A stretch of 64,000 nucleotides of DNA from an uncultured Bacteroidota bacterium (GTDB lineage: Bacteria > Bacteroidota > Bacteroidia > Bacteroidales > UBA932). The position numbers and the translations under genes are program-made. The stretch is taken from contig CALGSW010000010.1 of the NCBI GenBank assembly GCA_937901965.1, forward strand, positions 92,782-156,781. The letters are read 5' to 3'. Below the pieces are notes generated by a model. It did no database searches and was not told the DNA's origin. It was given only the letters and a program-made list of their open reading frames with translations. Each line of letters begins with the position of its first letter. Position 1 is the first letter of the stretch. Of the stretch, positions 33,236-41,881 are shown one piece after another.

Positions 33236-33493
33236 CTACTCTTCTCTGGGAGGCCTTTCGTTTGCAACAGCAACATTAATTGTACGACCCATGTGTTCAA
33301 AGCCGTTCAGTGCTGCAATAGCAGCATTGCCCTCTGATTCATTAGGCATTTCAACGAATCCGTAGCCTTTTGAGCGACGAGTTTCGCGATTGAAAATTAT
33401 CCTGGCAGATGTTACTTCGCCGTATGGTGCGAATAGTTCGGCTAAATCTTCTTTTTTAGCACGGAAACTCAAACTTGAAACAAAAATGTTCAT
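33236..33493 (-). CDS. Small RRM-type RNA-binding protein
   Basis: An 85-residue single RNA-recognition-motif protein. RNP2 is IFVSSL (residues 2-7) and RNP1 is KGYGFVEM; the short tail is charged (NERPPREE). I start at ATG 33493 because the longer frame to 33541 would begin inside the -7 box at 33539-33546. Bacteroidetes commonly carry such RRM proteins, which act as post-transcriptional regulators in Bacteroides. The predicted transcript leader is about 40 nt. Confidence 0.92.
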   Translation of the reverse strand: MNIFVSSLSFRAKKEDLAELFAPYGEVTSARIIFNRETRRSKGYGFVEMPNESEGNAAIAALNGFEHMGRTINVAVANERPPREE

Positions 33494-33538
33494 AAGAACC
33501 GAAGTGAATAAGGTTAAGAAATTGTTAATTATGCATAA

Positions 33539-33568
33539 CAAAGATAATTAAAAATCTTAAATACCAAA
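33539..33568 (-). promoter_or_regulatory. RRM gene promoter: TTTG-N18-TATCTTTG
   Basis: On the minus strand TTTG (33565-33568) and TATCTTTG (33539-33546) are separated by 18 nt. This is a complete consensus promoter placed about 46 bp before the ATG at 33493. Confidence 0.65.
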
Positions 33569-33584
33569 ATTTTACGAATTTTTA

Positions 33585-34994
33585 TTAATTACCATAGCTT
33601 GTCCCATCAAAACAATGTGTACAAATGGAACTTTTATCAAGACCTATTGAGGTTACCAGATCTTCAATAGTGTTAAACTGCAGACTGGATAATTTCAGCT
33701 CTTTCCTGATATATTCAATCATTTCTTTATGCTCAGATGTTGTGTTATCAGAATATTTACTGAGATAAACTTCGTGATTATTCTCCTTTTGCTGAATAAA
33801 TCTGCGGGTAATTAGCTCTAAAGGAGATCTGGATGCTGAAAAATTCAAAAAAGGACAAGGGTAAACTAATGGCGGACAACTAATTCTTATGTGTATTTCA
33901 CGGGCTCCGTAATCAATCAAAGTTTTTGCATTATCTCCCAGCTGAGTCCCTCGAACGATAGAATCATCGCAAAATGCAATTTTCTTCTCTCTCAGTAAGC
34001 TTATATTAGGGATTAGCTTCATTTTGGCAACAAGGTTTCTTACAGACTGATCAGATGGCATAAAACTCCTTGGCCAAGTAGGTGTGTATTTTACAATGGC
34101 GCACCTGTAAGGTATGTTTTTACCACTGGCAAAACCAATCGCCATACAAGTTCCGGAATCGGGAATTGCAGAGGATATATCAAGTTCTGTATTATCCTTT
34201 TTTCCAAGTAAATATCCTAGTGAAAACCTTACATCATCAACATTAATTTTTTCATAAGAGCTTGTTGGATATCCATAGTATACCCATAAGAATGAACATA
34301 TCTGCATTTTTTTACCTGGAGGGGAGAGTTGTTTAAAGCCATTTTCATTAATTAAAACAATTTCACCCGGGCCAAGATAGTACTCCTCTTCGTAACCCAA
34401 ATTTAAAAACGAACAAGTTTCAGAGGCGACAGAATATGAACCGTCTTTTTTACCAATAATCAGTGGAGTTCTTCCATATTTATCTCTTGATGCAATTATT
34501 CCCTCTTCACATAAAAGAAGTAATGTTGACGACCCCTTGATTTTATTTTGTGAATTAATAATACCGCTTGTAAAACTATCTCCTTCCGTTATAAGGATTG
34601 ATGTTAATTCAGTTGGGTTTGTTTTTCCAGAGCTTAATTCAGTAAAGTTTTTACCCTTTTCAATTAAATCATTTTCAAGTTCCTGAATATTGTTAATTTT
34701 TCCGACGGTAGCTACTGCAAATTTCCCAAGATGGGAATTTAAAATCATAGGTTGTGGGTCTGAATCGCTTATAACCCCTATACCTGAATTACCGTCAAAT
34801 TTCTTTAGATCATCTTCAAATTTTGCTCTAAAGTGAGAATTTTCAAGATTGTGAATAGATCTGGAAAAGTGCCCCTCTGAATTTCTAGTCACTAGTCCAC
34901 CTCTTCTTGTACCGAGATGGGAATGATAATCTGTTCCATAAAAGAGGTCCGTTGCACATCTCCCGTTAGAAATGACACCAAAAAGTCCGCCCAT
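33585..34994 (-). CDS. Amidophosphoribosyltransferase-like protein lacking the glutaminase Cys
   Basis: A 469-residue PurF homologue. In PurF the second residue, Cys, becomes the N-terminal glutaminase nucleophile; here the start reads MGGLFGVIS, so the nucleophile is Gly. The rest of the Ntn domain (about 1-225) is recognisable (SHLGTRRGG, ASRDKYGRTPL). The transferase domain keeps the PRPP loop (KIAFCDDSIVRGTQL) and four Cys at positions resembling the Fe-S ligands of Bacillus PurF (QICSF, VYPCPF, ICTHCF). It may use free ammonia, receive it from a partner, or have another role. From memory, Bacteroidetes often carry this MGG form in addition to an ordinary MCG PurF; no second copy is in this window. 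Confidence 0.88.
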   Translation of the reverse strand: MGGLFGVISNGRCATDLFYGTDYHSHLGTRRGGLVTRNSEGHFSRSIHNLENSHFRAKFEDDLKKFDGNSGIGVISDSDPQPMILNSHLGKFAVATVGKINNIQELENDLIEKGKNFTELSSGKTNPTELTSILITEGDSFTSGIINSQNKIKGSSTLLLLCEEGIIASRDKYGRTPLIIGKKDGSYSVASETCSFLNLGYEEEYYLGPGEIVLINENGFKQLSPPGKKMQICSFLWVYYGYPTSSYEKINVDDVRFSLGYLLGKKDNTELDISSAIPDSGTCMAIGFASGKNIPYRCAIVKYTPTWPRSFMPSDQSVRNLVAKMKLIPNISLLREKKIAFCDDSIVRGTQLGDNAKTLIDYGAREIHIRISCPPLVYPCPFLNFSASRSPLELITRRFIQQKENNHEVYLSKYSDNTTSEHKEMIEYIRKELKLSSLQFNTIEDLVTSIGLDKSSICTHCFDGTSYGN

Positions 34995-35019
34995 GATTTA
35001 TTATTTGAATTGACGGACA

Positions 35020-35027
35020 CAAAAGTA
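35020..35027 (-). promoter_or_regulatory. -7 box TACTTTTG for the PurF-like gene
   Basis: A perfect TAnnTTTG match on the minus strand, 25 bp before the ATG at 34994. Confidence 0.45.
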
Positions 35028-35073
35028 TATATTTTAAGTTTTATCTTCGCACTAATTTATCAACATAAATATT

Positions 35074-35955
35074 ATGAATCTTTTTTATCTTATAATTCAC
35101 ATAATTTTTGCAATTGGGATGTTTCTATCCCTCAAGGTAGTAAACTCAAAAAATATTAACAAGTATCAAGCAATAACAATAAACTATATTATTGCATTTG
35201 TTCTGACTGCACTTTTTTACGGAAAACCATTGTCTTTTGCAATATCTTCTATGAGCCAGTCACTAATGATTGCTTCATTATGGGTTGGATTCCTCTTCAT
35301 TTTTTCTTTTATATTGATGTCATTCTCTACAATAAAAGCGGGTATCGGGATAACTACAGCTCTGAATAAAATGTCTGTTGTGATTCCAGTGTTGGTAGGG
35401 ATGCTGTATCTTAACCAAACTGATGAACTTCTGCTGAAAATTGCAGGTATAATTCTTGCCGTAATCTCTTTTGTTTTAATTCTCTTTAATTCAAAAGATG
35501 ATAAAGTAGGTTTAAAGGCACTTTACTTGCCTCTTTCTGTTTTCCTTGTCTCTGGACTTATTGATACATCAATGGAGATTGTTAACAAGAAACTTATAAA
35601 TCCTGATACTCCCCAGGAACTATTCTTATTGGGTATTTTTGCTACAGCATCAATTATAGGAGTTTTATCAATTATATTTGATTTGTTTAAGAAAGGGAAT
35701 AACTCAAAACTAACCATGAATCCTATTTTATGGGGAACTGTAATGGGGATTTTTAATTTCCTCGTATCAAAAATGATTCTTGTAAACGTTGGATTAATGG
35801 GTGGTTCTGTAGTTTTCCCTGTTCATAACGCCTCTGTTGTTATGATTACTGCCCTTTCCGGTGTTGTTTTTTTTAAAGAAAAATTTACAAAACGTCAGTG
35901 GATTGGTGTTGGAGTTGCAATTATATCCGTTGTTTTAATAGCAACTACTATTTGA
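35074..35955 (+). CDS. EamA/DMT-superfamily permease
   Basis: A 293-residue inner-membrane protein with about ten hydrophobic helices, arranged as two EamA halves. The second half ends in the family-typical FPVHNASVVMITALSGVVFFKEKFTKRQWIGVG. The substrate is unknown; DMT members export metabolites or amino acids. It is divergent from the PurF-like gene and convergent with comEC, overlapping its 3' end by 8 bp. Confidence 0.85.
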   Translation: MNLFYLIIHIIFAIGMFLSLKVVNSKNINKYQAITINYIIAFVLTALFYGKPLSFAISSMSQSLMIASLWVGFLFIFSFILMSFSTIKAGIGITTALNKMSVVIPVLVGMLYLNQTDELLLKIAGIILAVISFVLILFNSKDDKVGLKALYLPLSVFLVSGLIDTSMEIVNKKLINPDTPQELFLLGIFATASIIGVLSIIFDLFKKGNNSKLTMNPILWGTVMGIFNFLVSKMILVNVGLMGGSVVFPVHNASVVMITALSGVVFFKEKFTKRQWIGVGVAIISVVLIATTI

Positions 35956-37372
35956 AATTTATAGTTGCGTATGGCAATGATTCAACTGTTTTCACAACCC
36001 ATAATAAAAGGCTGCATAGGTTATCAAGCAATATAATGGAATAATCACAAACTATGCCATCAGGTAGTACCAGAGAGATGGCTGTGAAAACGATTATTAA
36101 AGCACTCAATGGTATTGCAGCTAAATTACATATCATAAAGTATACCGGCAGGTATCCAAAATATGTCAATGTCAAAGGGAAAGTTCCTAACTGACAACTT
36201 ATTGATATTGAAATGCTATTCCATAAATACTTGAATATTTTACTCTTAAAATCCCAGAGTTTGACAAATTTCACGTGAATAATAATAATTGACAACGTAG
36301 CAAGAAAAGAGAGTCTGAATCCGGCATCATAGAATGATTCCGGGTCAATTATACATATAAGCAAAAATGCAAATGAAAGAGAATTAAGACTTCTGTTACT
36401 TCTAGCAGATTGTTTTGAAATTTCTAAACAACTGATCATTATTGAAGCTCTTAAAATGCTTGCAGCCATCCCTGTAAAAATAGTATAGAACCATATACAG
36501 GCAAGAATAATTATTGTTTTTAAATATCTTAGCCATCTTGTATTTCCAAAAAAATACAAGATGTAGCTAAGGAGCAGGTATATGTAATTAACGTGTAGAC
36601 CTGAGACGGCCATTAAGTGCATGGAACCGGATTTTGAAAAGGCCATGATTGTCTCTCTATCCAGCTCTCCTTTATAGCCTGAGGTTAGAGCAATAATTAC
36701 AGAAGCATTTTCTTTGTTTGTAAACTTTGATTTTACGATATCTGCAAAAATAAATTTTAAATTATTTATCCAATCTTTTTCATTAAGTGAGATGCATTTT
36801 TTTACGTTGTATACTCCCGGAAAAATGTATGCAGTTGTGTATATCTGTTTTAAAGCCATATAATTTTTGTATCCGGAACCCTTTGAGTTGCCTCTTATTG
36901 GATATATGTAGATTGTCCCTGTAATTGTATCACCAACTTTTATATCATCACGATTCTCTTTTATAATAAGCCTTACTCTTTCTTTATACTTTAAGATTTT
37001 GGCTTTGTAATAAGTATTATTGCCTTCACTTTTTTCAACTTCCTCAATAATCAGTTGAGTATATTTCATCTTCCCTGAAGGAATTGAACTAATTTTTGTA
37101 ATTTTGTATTGGTAACTACTAAAGTTCAGGTTTAACTGGGCTAGCAGAAAAAATGAAATAACAAAAACTGCTGCCAGGATTTTGTCATTTACCCTGTCTT
37201 TGATAATGTTACAACCGGAGTATATCAGGTAGAATATCATAATTGAAGCTAATACTGCCGATGATACCACAGCTGTAAGAGAGTCAGTATCTGATTTAAT
37301 CTTTGAAGCTAAAATTAACCCGGTCAGATATGAAAGTGACGCAAGTAGTAATGGAAATCTTAAAAACATCAT
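35948..37372 (-). CDS. ComEC/Rec2-family membrane protein without the C-terminal hydrolase domain
   Basis: A 474-residue polytopic membrane protein. It begins with two or three helices, followed by an OB-fold/DUF4131-like segment (about 95-190, with VGDTITGTIYIYP) and the Competence domain with the signature HLMAVSGLHVNYIYLL. In DNA uptake ComEC forms the inner-membrane channel. The family's usual C-terminal metallo-beta-lactamase-like nuclease domain is absent, since the protein ends shortly after the last helices. Whether it is competence-active is unclear. No other uptake gene is in the window. Confidence 0.85.
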   Translation of the reverse strand: MMFLRFPLLLASLSYLTGLILASKIKSDTDSLTAVVSSAVLASIMIFYLIYSGCNIIKDRVNDKILAAVFVISFFLLAQLNLNFSSYQYKITKISSIPSGKMKYTQLIIEEVEKSEGNNTYYKAKILKYKERVRLIIKENRDDIKVGDTITGTIYIYPIRGNSKGSGYKNYMALKQIYTTAYIFPGVYNVKKCISLNEKDWINNLKFIFADIVKSKFTNKENASVIIALTSGYKGELDRETIMAFSKSGSMHLMAVSGLHVNYIYLLLSYILYFFGNTRWLRYLKTIIILACIWFYTIFTGMAASILRASIMISCLEISKQSARSNRSLNSLSFAFLLICIIDPESFYDAGFRLSFLATLSIIIIHVKFVKLWDFKSKIFKYLWNSISISISCQLGTFPLTLTYFGYLPVYFMICNLAAIPLSALIIVFTAISLVLPDGIVCDYSIILLDNLCSLLLWVVKTVESLPYATINFK

Positions 37373-37428
37373 TTAGTTTAAATGATGAAATTTATGATAA
37401 TTTATAACTAAATTAAGCCATTTGTGAT

Positions 37429-37436
37429 TATATTTG
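37429..37436 (+). promoter_or_regulatory. -7 box TATATTTG for the ackA-ptb-buk operon
   Basis: A perfect TAnnTTTG match, 46 bp before the ackA ATG. No -33 TTTG at proper spacing is visible. Confidence 0.5.
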
Positions 37437-37482
37437 TACGATTTTAGACAATAATTAAACAAATTCATAAATAAAACCAGTA

Positions 37483-38685
37483 ATGATAATTCTAGTATTG
37501 AACTGCGGGAGTTCATCCCTGAAGTACCAGGTACTTGACATGCAAAGTGAAACACAATTTAAACTTCTGGCCAAGGGCCTGGTAGAAAGAATTGGCCTTG
37601 AAATGGGTATACTTTCACATAGGGTAGAGGGGAGAGATAAATTTGAATCGGAGTCTCCAATTCCTAACCATACAGTTGGGATTAAAAAAGTTCTGGATAT
37701 ACTTGTTGATACAGAACTTGGAGTTCTTTCATCACTTTCTCAGATAAATGCAGTTGGTCACAGAGTTGCTCATGGAGGTGAACTATTCAAACAGAGTACT
37801 GTAATAGACAATAATGTTATTGAGGGTATTAAGCAATTATGCGAGCTTGCACCTCTTCACAATCCTGCTAACCTATTAGGCATAGAAGCTGTTAATACTT
37901 TAATGCCAAACGTTCCTCAGGTAGCTGTTTTTGATACATCTTTTCACCAGACAATGCCTGATTATGCTTATATGTATGCTATCCCATACGAGTATTATAC
38001 TCAGCATAAGATTAGAAGATATGGATTTCATGGCACAAGTCATAAGTTTGTAGCTAAAAAGGCATGTGATCTTGCTGGTTTGGAATTTGAGAAATCTAAA
38101 GTTATTACTTGTCACTTGGGCAATGGAAGTTCAATTACTGCAATTAAAAATGGAGTCTCGTTAGACACTTCTATGGGATTCACACCACTTGAGGGTTTGA
38201 TAATGGGGACAAGAAGTGGTGATATTGATGCTGGTATTATCTCTTACATTATGGAGAGAGAAAATCTTGATGCTGCGGGAATAAACTCTTTGTTAAATAA
38301 GAAAAGCGGATTTTTAGGTGTATTTGGTAAATCCTCAGATGCGAGAGATATTGAAAATGCTGCAGCACAAGGAGATAAAAGAGCAATTTTAACTTTGAAT
38401 CTTCTTTATTATAGAGTGCTAAAGTATATTGGATCATATACCGCTGTGATGAATGGATGTGATTTAGTTGTTTTTACAGGAGGAATTGGTGAAAATGACC
38501 CACATATAAGAGAGATGGTTGGAACTCACCTTGAATACCTTGGAGTTGAATTTGATAAAAGTGCTAATGATGGTGTAAGAGGAAAGGATGTAATTCTTAC
38601 AAAAAAATCATCAAGGGTAAAAATGGCAACAGTTACAACAAATGAAGAGCTTGTTATTGCTCAGGACACGATGAAGCTTATTTAA
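37483..38685 (+). CDS. ackA: Acetate kinase
   Basis: A 400-residue acetokinase-family enzyme that converts acetyl phosphate plus ADP to acetate and ATP. Family signatures are LVLNCGSSSLKYQVLD at the N-terminus, RRYGFHGTSHKFVAKKA in the middle (catalytic His and Arg region), and GFTPLEGLIMGTRSGDID. Length is typical. It is first in a three-gene set with ptb (23-bp gap) and buk (7-bp gap), so acetate and butyrate branches seem to be expressed together. Confidence 0.96.
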   Translation: MIILVLNCGSSSLKYQVLDMQSETQFKLLAKGLVERIGLEMGILSHRVEGRDKFESESPIPNHTVGIKKVLDILVDTELGVLSSLSQINAVGHRVAHGGELFKQSTVIDNNVIEGIKQLCELAPLHNPANLLGIEAVNTLMPNVPQVAVFDTSFHQTMPDYAYMYAIPYEYYTQHKIRRYGFHGTSHKFVAKKACDLAGLEFEKSKVITCHLGNGSSITAIKNGVSLDTSMGFTPLEGLIMGTRSGDIDAGIISYIMERENLDAAGINSLLNKKSGFLGVFGKSSDARDIENAAAQGDKRAILTLNLLYYRVLKYIGSYTAVMNGCDLVVFTGGIGENDPHIREMVGTHLEYLGVEFDKSANDGVRGKDVILTKKSSRVKMATVTTNEELVIAQDTMKLI

Positions 38686-38708
38686 TAATATTAATTATAA
38701 ATAATAGT

Positions 38709-39614
38709 ATGATTACAACTTTTGAACAGATTTATGATAAACTGAGGTCAAAGCCCAAGAAGAGATTAGTTGCTGCATGGGCTGTTGATGATCACACAAT
38801 TAATGCTGTGAAACTTGCTGTTGAAGCCGGTATTGTTGATGCAACATTAGTTGGTGACGAAAAAATAATTCGCCAGGTCTGCGCTCATGAAAAAATTGAC
38901 CCTTCAATTTTCAGAATAGTACCCAATGATGACGAGATAAAAGCAGTTTCTATGGCTGTGGATTTAGTTAATTCAGGAGAGGGAGATATATTAATGAAAG
39001 GCTTATGCAGTACAGATAAGTATATGAGAGCAATCCTCAATAAAGAGCGTGGACTTCTACCTCCAAAAGCAGTTTTAAGTCATGTTACAGTTATGTCTAA
39101 TACTCAGTATCATAAGCTACTAGTTTTAGGAGATATTGCGGTTATACCTGCACCGGATCTTTCGCAGAAAGTAGCTATAACAAACTATGTTGTAAAAACG
39201 GCCCATGCTCTTGGCATTCAAAAACCTAAAGTTGCTGTTATTGCCGCAACTGAGCAGATGTTACCTGGAATGCAGGCATGTGTTGATGCTGCAATTATCT
39301 CAAAAATGGCAGATAGAGGACAAATCACTGGATGTTTTGTTGATGGCCCTCTTGCATTAGATGTGGCAATATCAGCAGAAGCTTGTGCTGTAAAAAAATT
39401 AGTGAGCCCTGTAGCTGGAGATGCAGACTGCCTTGTTTTTCCTAATCTTGAGTCAGCTAATGTTTTTTATAAAGTCAATTCGCAGTTATGCACAGGTAGC
39501 CGCCAAGCAGCTATTGTCGCGGGAGCGAAAGCACCATGTGTTTTATCCAGCAGAGCAGATAGCATAGATACAAAGCTATATTCTATTGCTCTTGCTGCTT
39601 TAACAGCTAAATAA
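38709..39614 (+). CDS. ptb: Phosphate butyryltransferase
   Basis: A 301-residue member of the phosphate acetyl/butyryl transferase family. It is short (about 300 residues, as for Ptb) and lacks the extra domains of Pta. Recognisable segments are AVDLVNSGEGDILMKGLCST, FVDGPLALDVAIS and DCLVFPNLESANVFYKV. It would exchange CoA of butyryl-CoA (or branched acyl-CoA) for phosphate. The adjacent butyrate kinase gene supports Ptb over Pta. Confidence 0.9.
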   Translation: MITTFEQIYDKLRSKPKKRLVAAWAVDDHTINAVKLAVEAGIVDATLVGDEKIIRQVCAHEKIDPSIFRIVPNDDEIKAVSMAVDLVNSGEGDILMKGLCSTDKYMRAILNKERGLLPPKAVLSHVTVMSNTQYHKLLVLGDIAVIPAPDLSQKVAITNYVVKTAHALGIQKPKVAVIAATEQMLPGMQACVDAAIISKMADRGQITGCFVDGPLALDVAISAEACAVKKLVSPVAGDADCLVFPNLESANVFYKVNSQLCTGSRQAAIVAGAKAPCVLSSRADSIDTKLYSIALAALTAK

Positions 39615-39621
39615 TTAACAT

Positions 39622-40692
39622 ATGCGATATAAAATATTGGCTATTAATCCGGGATCAACTTCTACAAAAATTGCTGTTTTTGAGAACCATAATCAAATAT
39701 TCACACATACCCTAAGGCATTCAAACGAGGAGCTCTCTCAGTTTGAAAAAATATCTGATCAGTATGAGTTTAGAAAAAATGCAATTGTCAAAACACTACA
39801 TGACAATAGTATTGCTCTTGATGAACTTTCTGTTATTGTTGGAAGAGGTGGGCTGCTTAGGCCAATTAAGTCCGGTGTATATGAAGTGAACGAGAAAATG
39901 GTTGAAGATTTGAAGAATGGGGTTTCCGGAGAACATGCAAGTAATCTTGGAGGCCTGATTGCAGCAAATCTTGCAAAAGAATCGGGTAGGTGTAAGGCCT
40001 ATATCGCAGATCCTGTTGTTGTTGATGAACTTGAGCCAGTCGCAAGAATTAGCGGACACCCGCTTTTACCAAGAGTATCAATTTTTCATGCATTAAATCA
40101 GAAAGCTATTGCCAAGATGTATGCAAATTCAGAAGGTCAAAAATATGAGAATCTTAATCTGATAGTAGTGCACTTGGGTGGAGGAGTATCCGTAGGAGTT
40201 CATAAGGAAGGAAGAGTAGTTGATGTAAATAATGCCCTAAACGGAGAGGGCCCGTTCTCCCCTGAAAGATCTGGAACCTTACCGGCTCTGGGGTTGGCTG
40301 AGATTTGCTTTTCAGGGAAATATACATTTTCTCAGGTTAAAAAGATGATAACAGGAGAGGGAGGACTAGTCGCTCACCTTGGCACAAATTCATTTAACGA
40401 AGTTGAAAAAAGAGTAGCAGAGGGTGATGAAAAATTTTCTCTTATTTCAGATGCTTTCGGTTATAACGTTGCAAAAGCAATAGGTGCTGCATCAACAGTA
40501 CTTTCGGGTAATGTTGATGCAATTCTTTTAACAGGTGGAATAGCATATAACACAAAGCTTATGGAGAAAATATCTGATATGGTCTCCTTCATTGCTCCTG
40601 TAAAGATATATCCGGGAGAGGATGAAATGGCAGCATTGGCGATGAATGGTCTTGCTGTTATTTCCGGAGAGGAGAAGCCATCAGTCTATTAA
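39622..40692 (+). CDS. buk: Butyrate kinase
   Basis: A 356-residue acetokinase-family enzyme of the butyrate-kinase subgroup. The N-terminus reads ILAINPGSTSTKIAVFE, followed by VGRGGLLRPIKSGVYEVN, LLPRVSIFHALNQKA, VVHLGGGVSVGVHK and ILLTGGIAYN. It makes butyrate (or isobutyrate/isovalerate) and ATP from the acyl phosphate produced by Ptb. It lies 7 bp after ptb and is followed by a strong terminator. Confidence 0.95.
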   Translation: MRYKILAINPGSTSTKIAVFENHNQIFTHTLRHSNEELSQFEKISDQYEFRKNAIVKTLHDNSIALDELSVIVGRGGLLRPIKSGVYEVNEKMVEDLKNGVSGEHASNLGGLIAANLAKESGRCKAYIADPVVVDELEPVARISGHPLLPRVSIFHALNQKAIAKMYANSEGQKYENLNLIVVHLGGGVSVGVHKEGRVVDVNNALNGEGPFSPERSGTLPALGLAEICFSGKYTFSQVKKMITGEGGLVAHLGTNSFNEVEKRVAEGDEKFSLISDAFGYNVAKAIGAASTVLSGNVDAILLTGGIAYNTKLMEKISDMVSFIAPVKIYPGEDEMAALAMNGLAVISGEEKPSVY

Positions 40693-40716
40693 ATGTTGAA
40701 CAATTTCTTAGTTAGT

Positions 40717-40755
40717 AAAGCATTCTGTTAATAAGTCAGAATGCTTTATTATTTT
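40717..40755 (+). terminator. Terminator of the ackA-ptb-buk operon
   Basis: An 11-bp perfect stem, AAAGCATTCTG (40717-40727) / CAGAATGCTTT (40737-40747), with a 9-nt loop, then TATTATTTT. The tail runs into the 3' end of the convergent gene. Confidence 0.85.
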
Positions 40756-41834
40756 AAATGGATGTAATATTTAGGGATGTAATTTTTTAAAATATCAGGA
40801 TGAAGAATTGATATTAAATCTTTTAAGATGATATCTGGTTCAATTACGCCACTTTCCCAAAACTGACTTCCCCCATCAGGAGTACTTAGTTTAATATTAT
40901 TATAAACTCTCTTATTAGTAACTGGATATATATTACTGAATAGAGGAGTAGCATTTGTAAGTTCTTTCATTGAGGAAATTGAATTTGGATTAACCCAAAC
41001 TTCAGCATCTTTTGAGAGAATAAAGACCTCTTCAATACTAAATGCCTGAGTGTAAGAAGAATTATCGGCAGCACCCAGAATCATTCCACCGGCATCTTCT
41101 ATTAATAAATTCATATAACTCTCTTTGCCAGGAATATACCATACCTCTTTCCAGGGTGCATTTATTAATACCTTTGTTCTATTAAGATCAGATGTAATCT
41201 TTTTTAAATCTAAGTATTGTAACTTTTTTTCATTGTAGATGGAATCTGCCTCGTTCTCTTTGTTCAGCAAGGCACCGAACAGTTTAATGTATTCAAGCTT
41301 TCCCAGAGGATGATTTTCCAAATAATCACCGAGAGCAATGACGTTTATGTCAAATTGTTTAATTTTATCAATGTATTGATTGTTTTCACCATCAATACCA
41401 TATGTCAATACAAGATCAGGGTTAAGAGATAATAAAAGTTCATAATTTAATGAACCTTCATAGCCAATATCTGCTATCCTGCCGTCTGAAAGTCCTTGTC
41501 TAATGTAACTACTTGACACGTATTGTCCACCAGAAACACCAACAATTCTTGAAGCCTCACCTAAAGCCTCAATATATGAAATATGACTTGTAGACATGCA
41601 AACAATCCTATTATACTCTATATCAGTATTCAATACAGTCCAACCTTCACTTCTCCCTTTCTCAGGCATTGACTTTATAGATATTTGAGAGTGATCAGAT
41701 TTCTTATGAATGCCAAAGTTTGCAGCGTATTCACAATTTGGACCTGCAGAATTGGTCGTTTTGTTTTCGCCGGCTCTAATGCATGAAGAGAGGGAAATAA
41801 TGATAAAATATATAATGAACGGATATAATTTCAT
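40749..41834 (-). CDS. Periplasmic-binding lipoprotein of the BtuF/FecB type
   Basis: A 361-residue lipoprotein with signal sequence and lipobox SLSSC (Cys18). The rest is a class III (helical-backbone) periplasmic-binding domain (about 60-350): IVCMSTSHISYIEALGEASR, LLLSLNPDLVLTYG and DAEVWVNPNS are typical of iron-siderophore, haem or cobalamin binding proteins. No ABC permease or ATPase gene is next to it, so its partner is elsewhere. It is divergent from the flavoprotein gene; a TAACTTTG box lies at 41851-41858 on the minus strand. Confidence 0.88.
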   Translation of the reverse strand: MKLYPFIIYFIIISLSSCIRAGENKTTNSAGPNCEYAANFGIHKKSDHSQISIKSMPEKGRSEGWTVLNTDIEYNRIVCMSTSHISYIEALGEASRIVGVSGGQYVSSSYIRQGLSDGRIADIGYEGSLNYELLLSLNPDLVLTYGIDGENNQYIDKIKQFDINVIALGDYLENHPLGKLEYIKLFGALLNKENEADSIYNEKKLQYLDLKKITSDLNRTKVLINAPWKEVWYIPGKESYMNLLIEDAGGMILGAADNSSYTQAFSIEEVFILSKDAEVWVNPNSISSMKELTNATPLFSNIYPVTNKRVYNNIKLSTPDGGSQFWESGVIEPDIILKDLISILHPDILKNYIPKYYIHLK

Positions 41835-41850
41835 TACTCTAAATTTTATC

Positions 41851-41858
41851 CAAAGTTA
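41851..41858 (-). promoter_or_regulatory. -7 box TAACTTTG for the binding-protein gene
   Basis: A perfect TAnnTTTG match on the minus strand, 16 bp before the ATG at 41834. It lies within the 47-bp divergent spacer. Confidence 0.45.
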
Positions 41859-41881
41859 CTAATATTTACTTTCTTTGCATT

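Noticed and set aside
33494..33541. Longer start for the RRM protein
   Set aside because: The extra 16 codons overlap the consensus -7 box and are absent from the usual RRM fold, which begins at MNIFVSSLSF.
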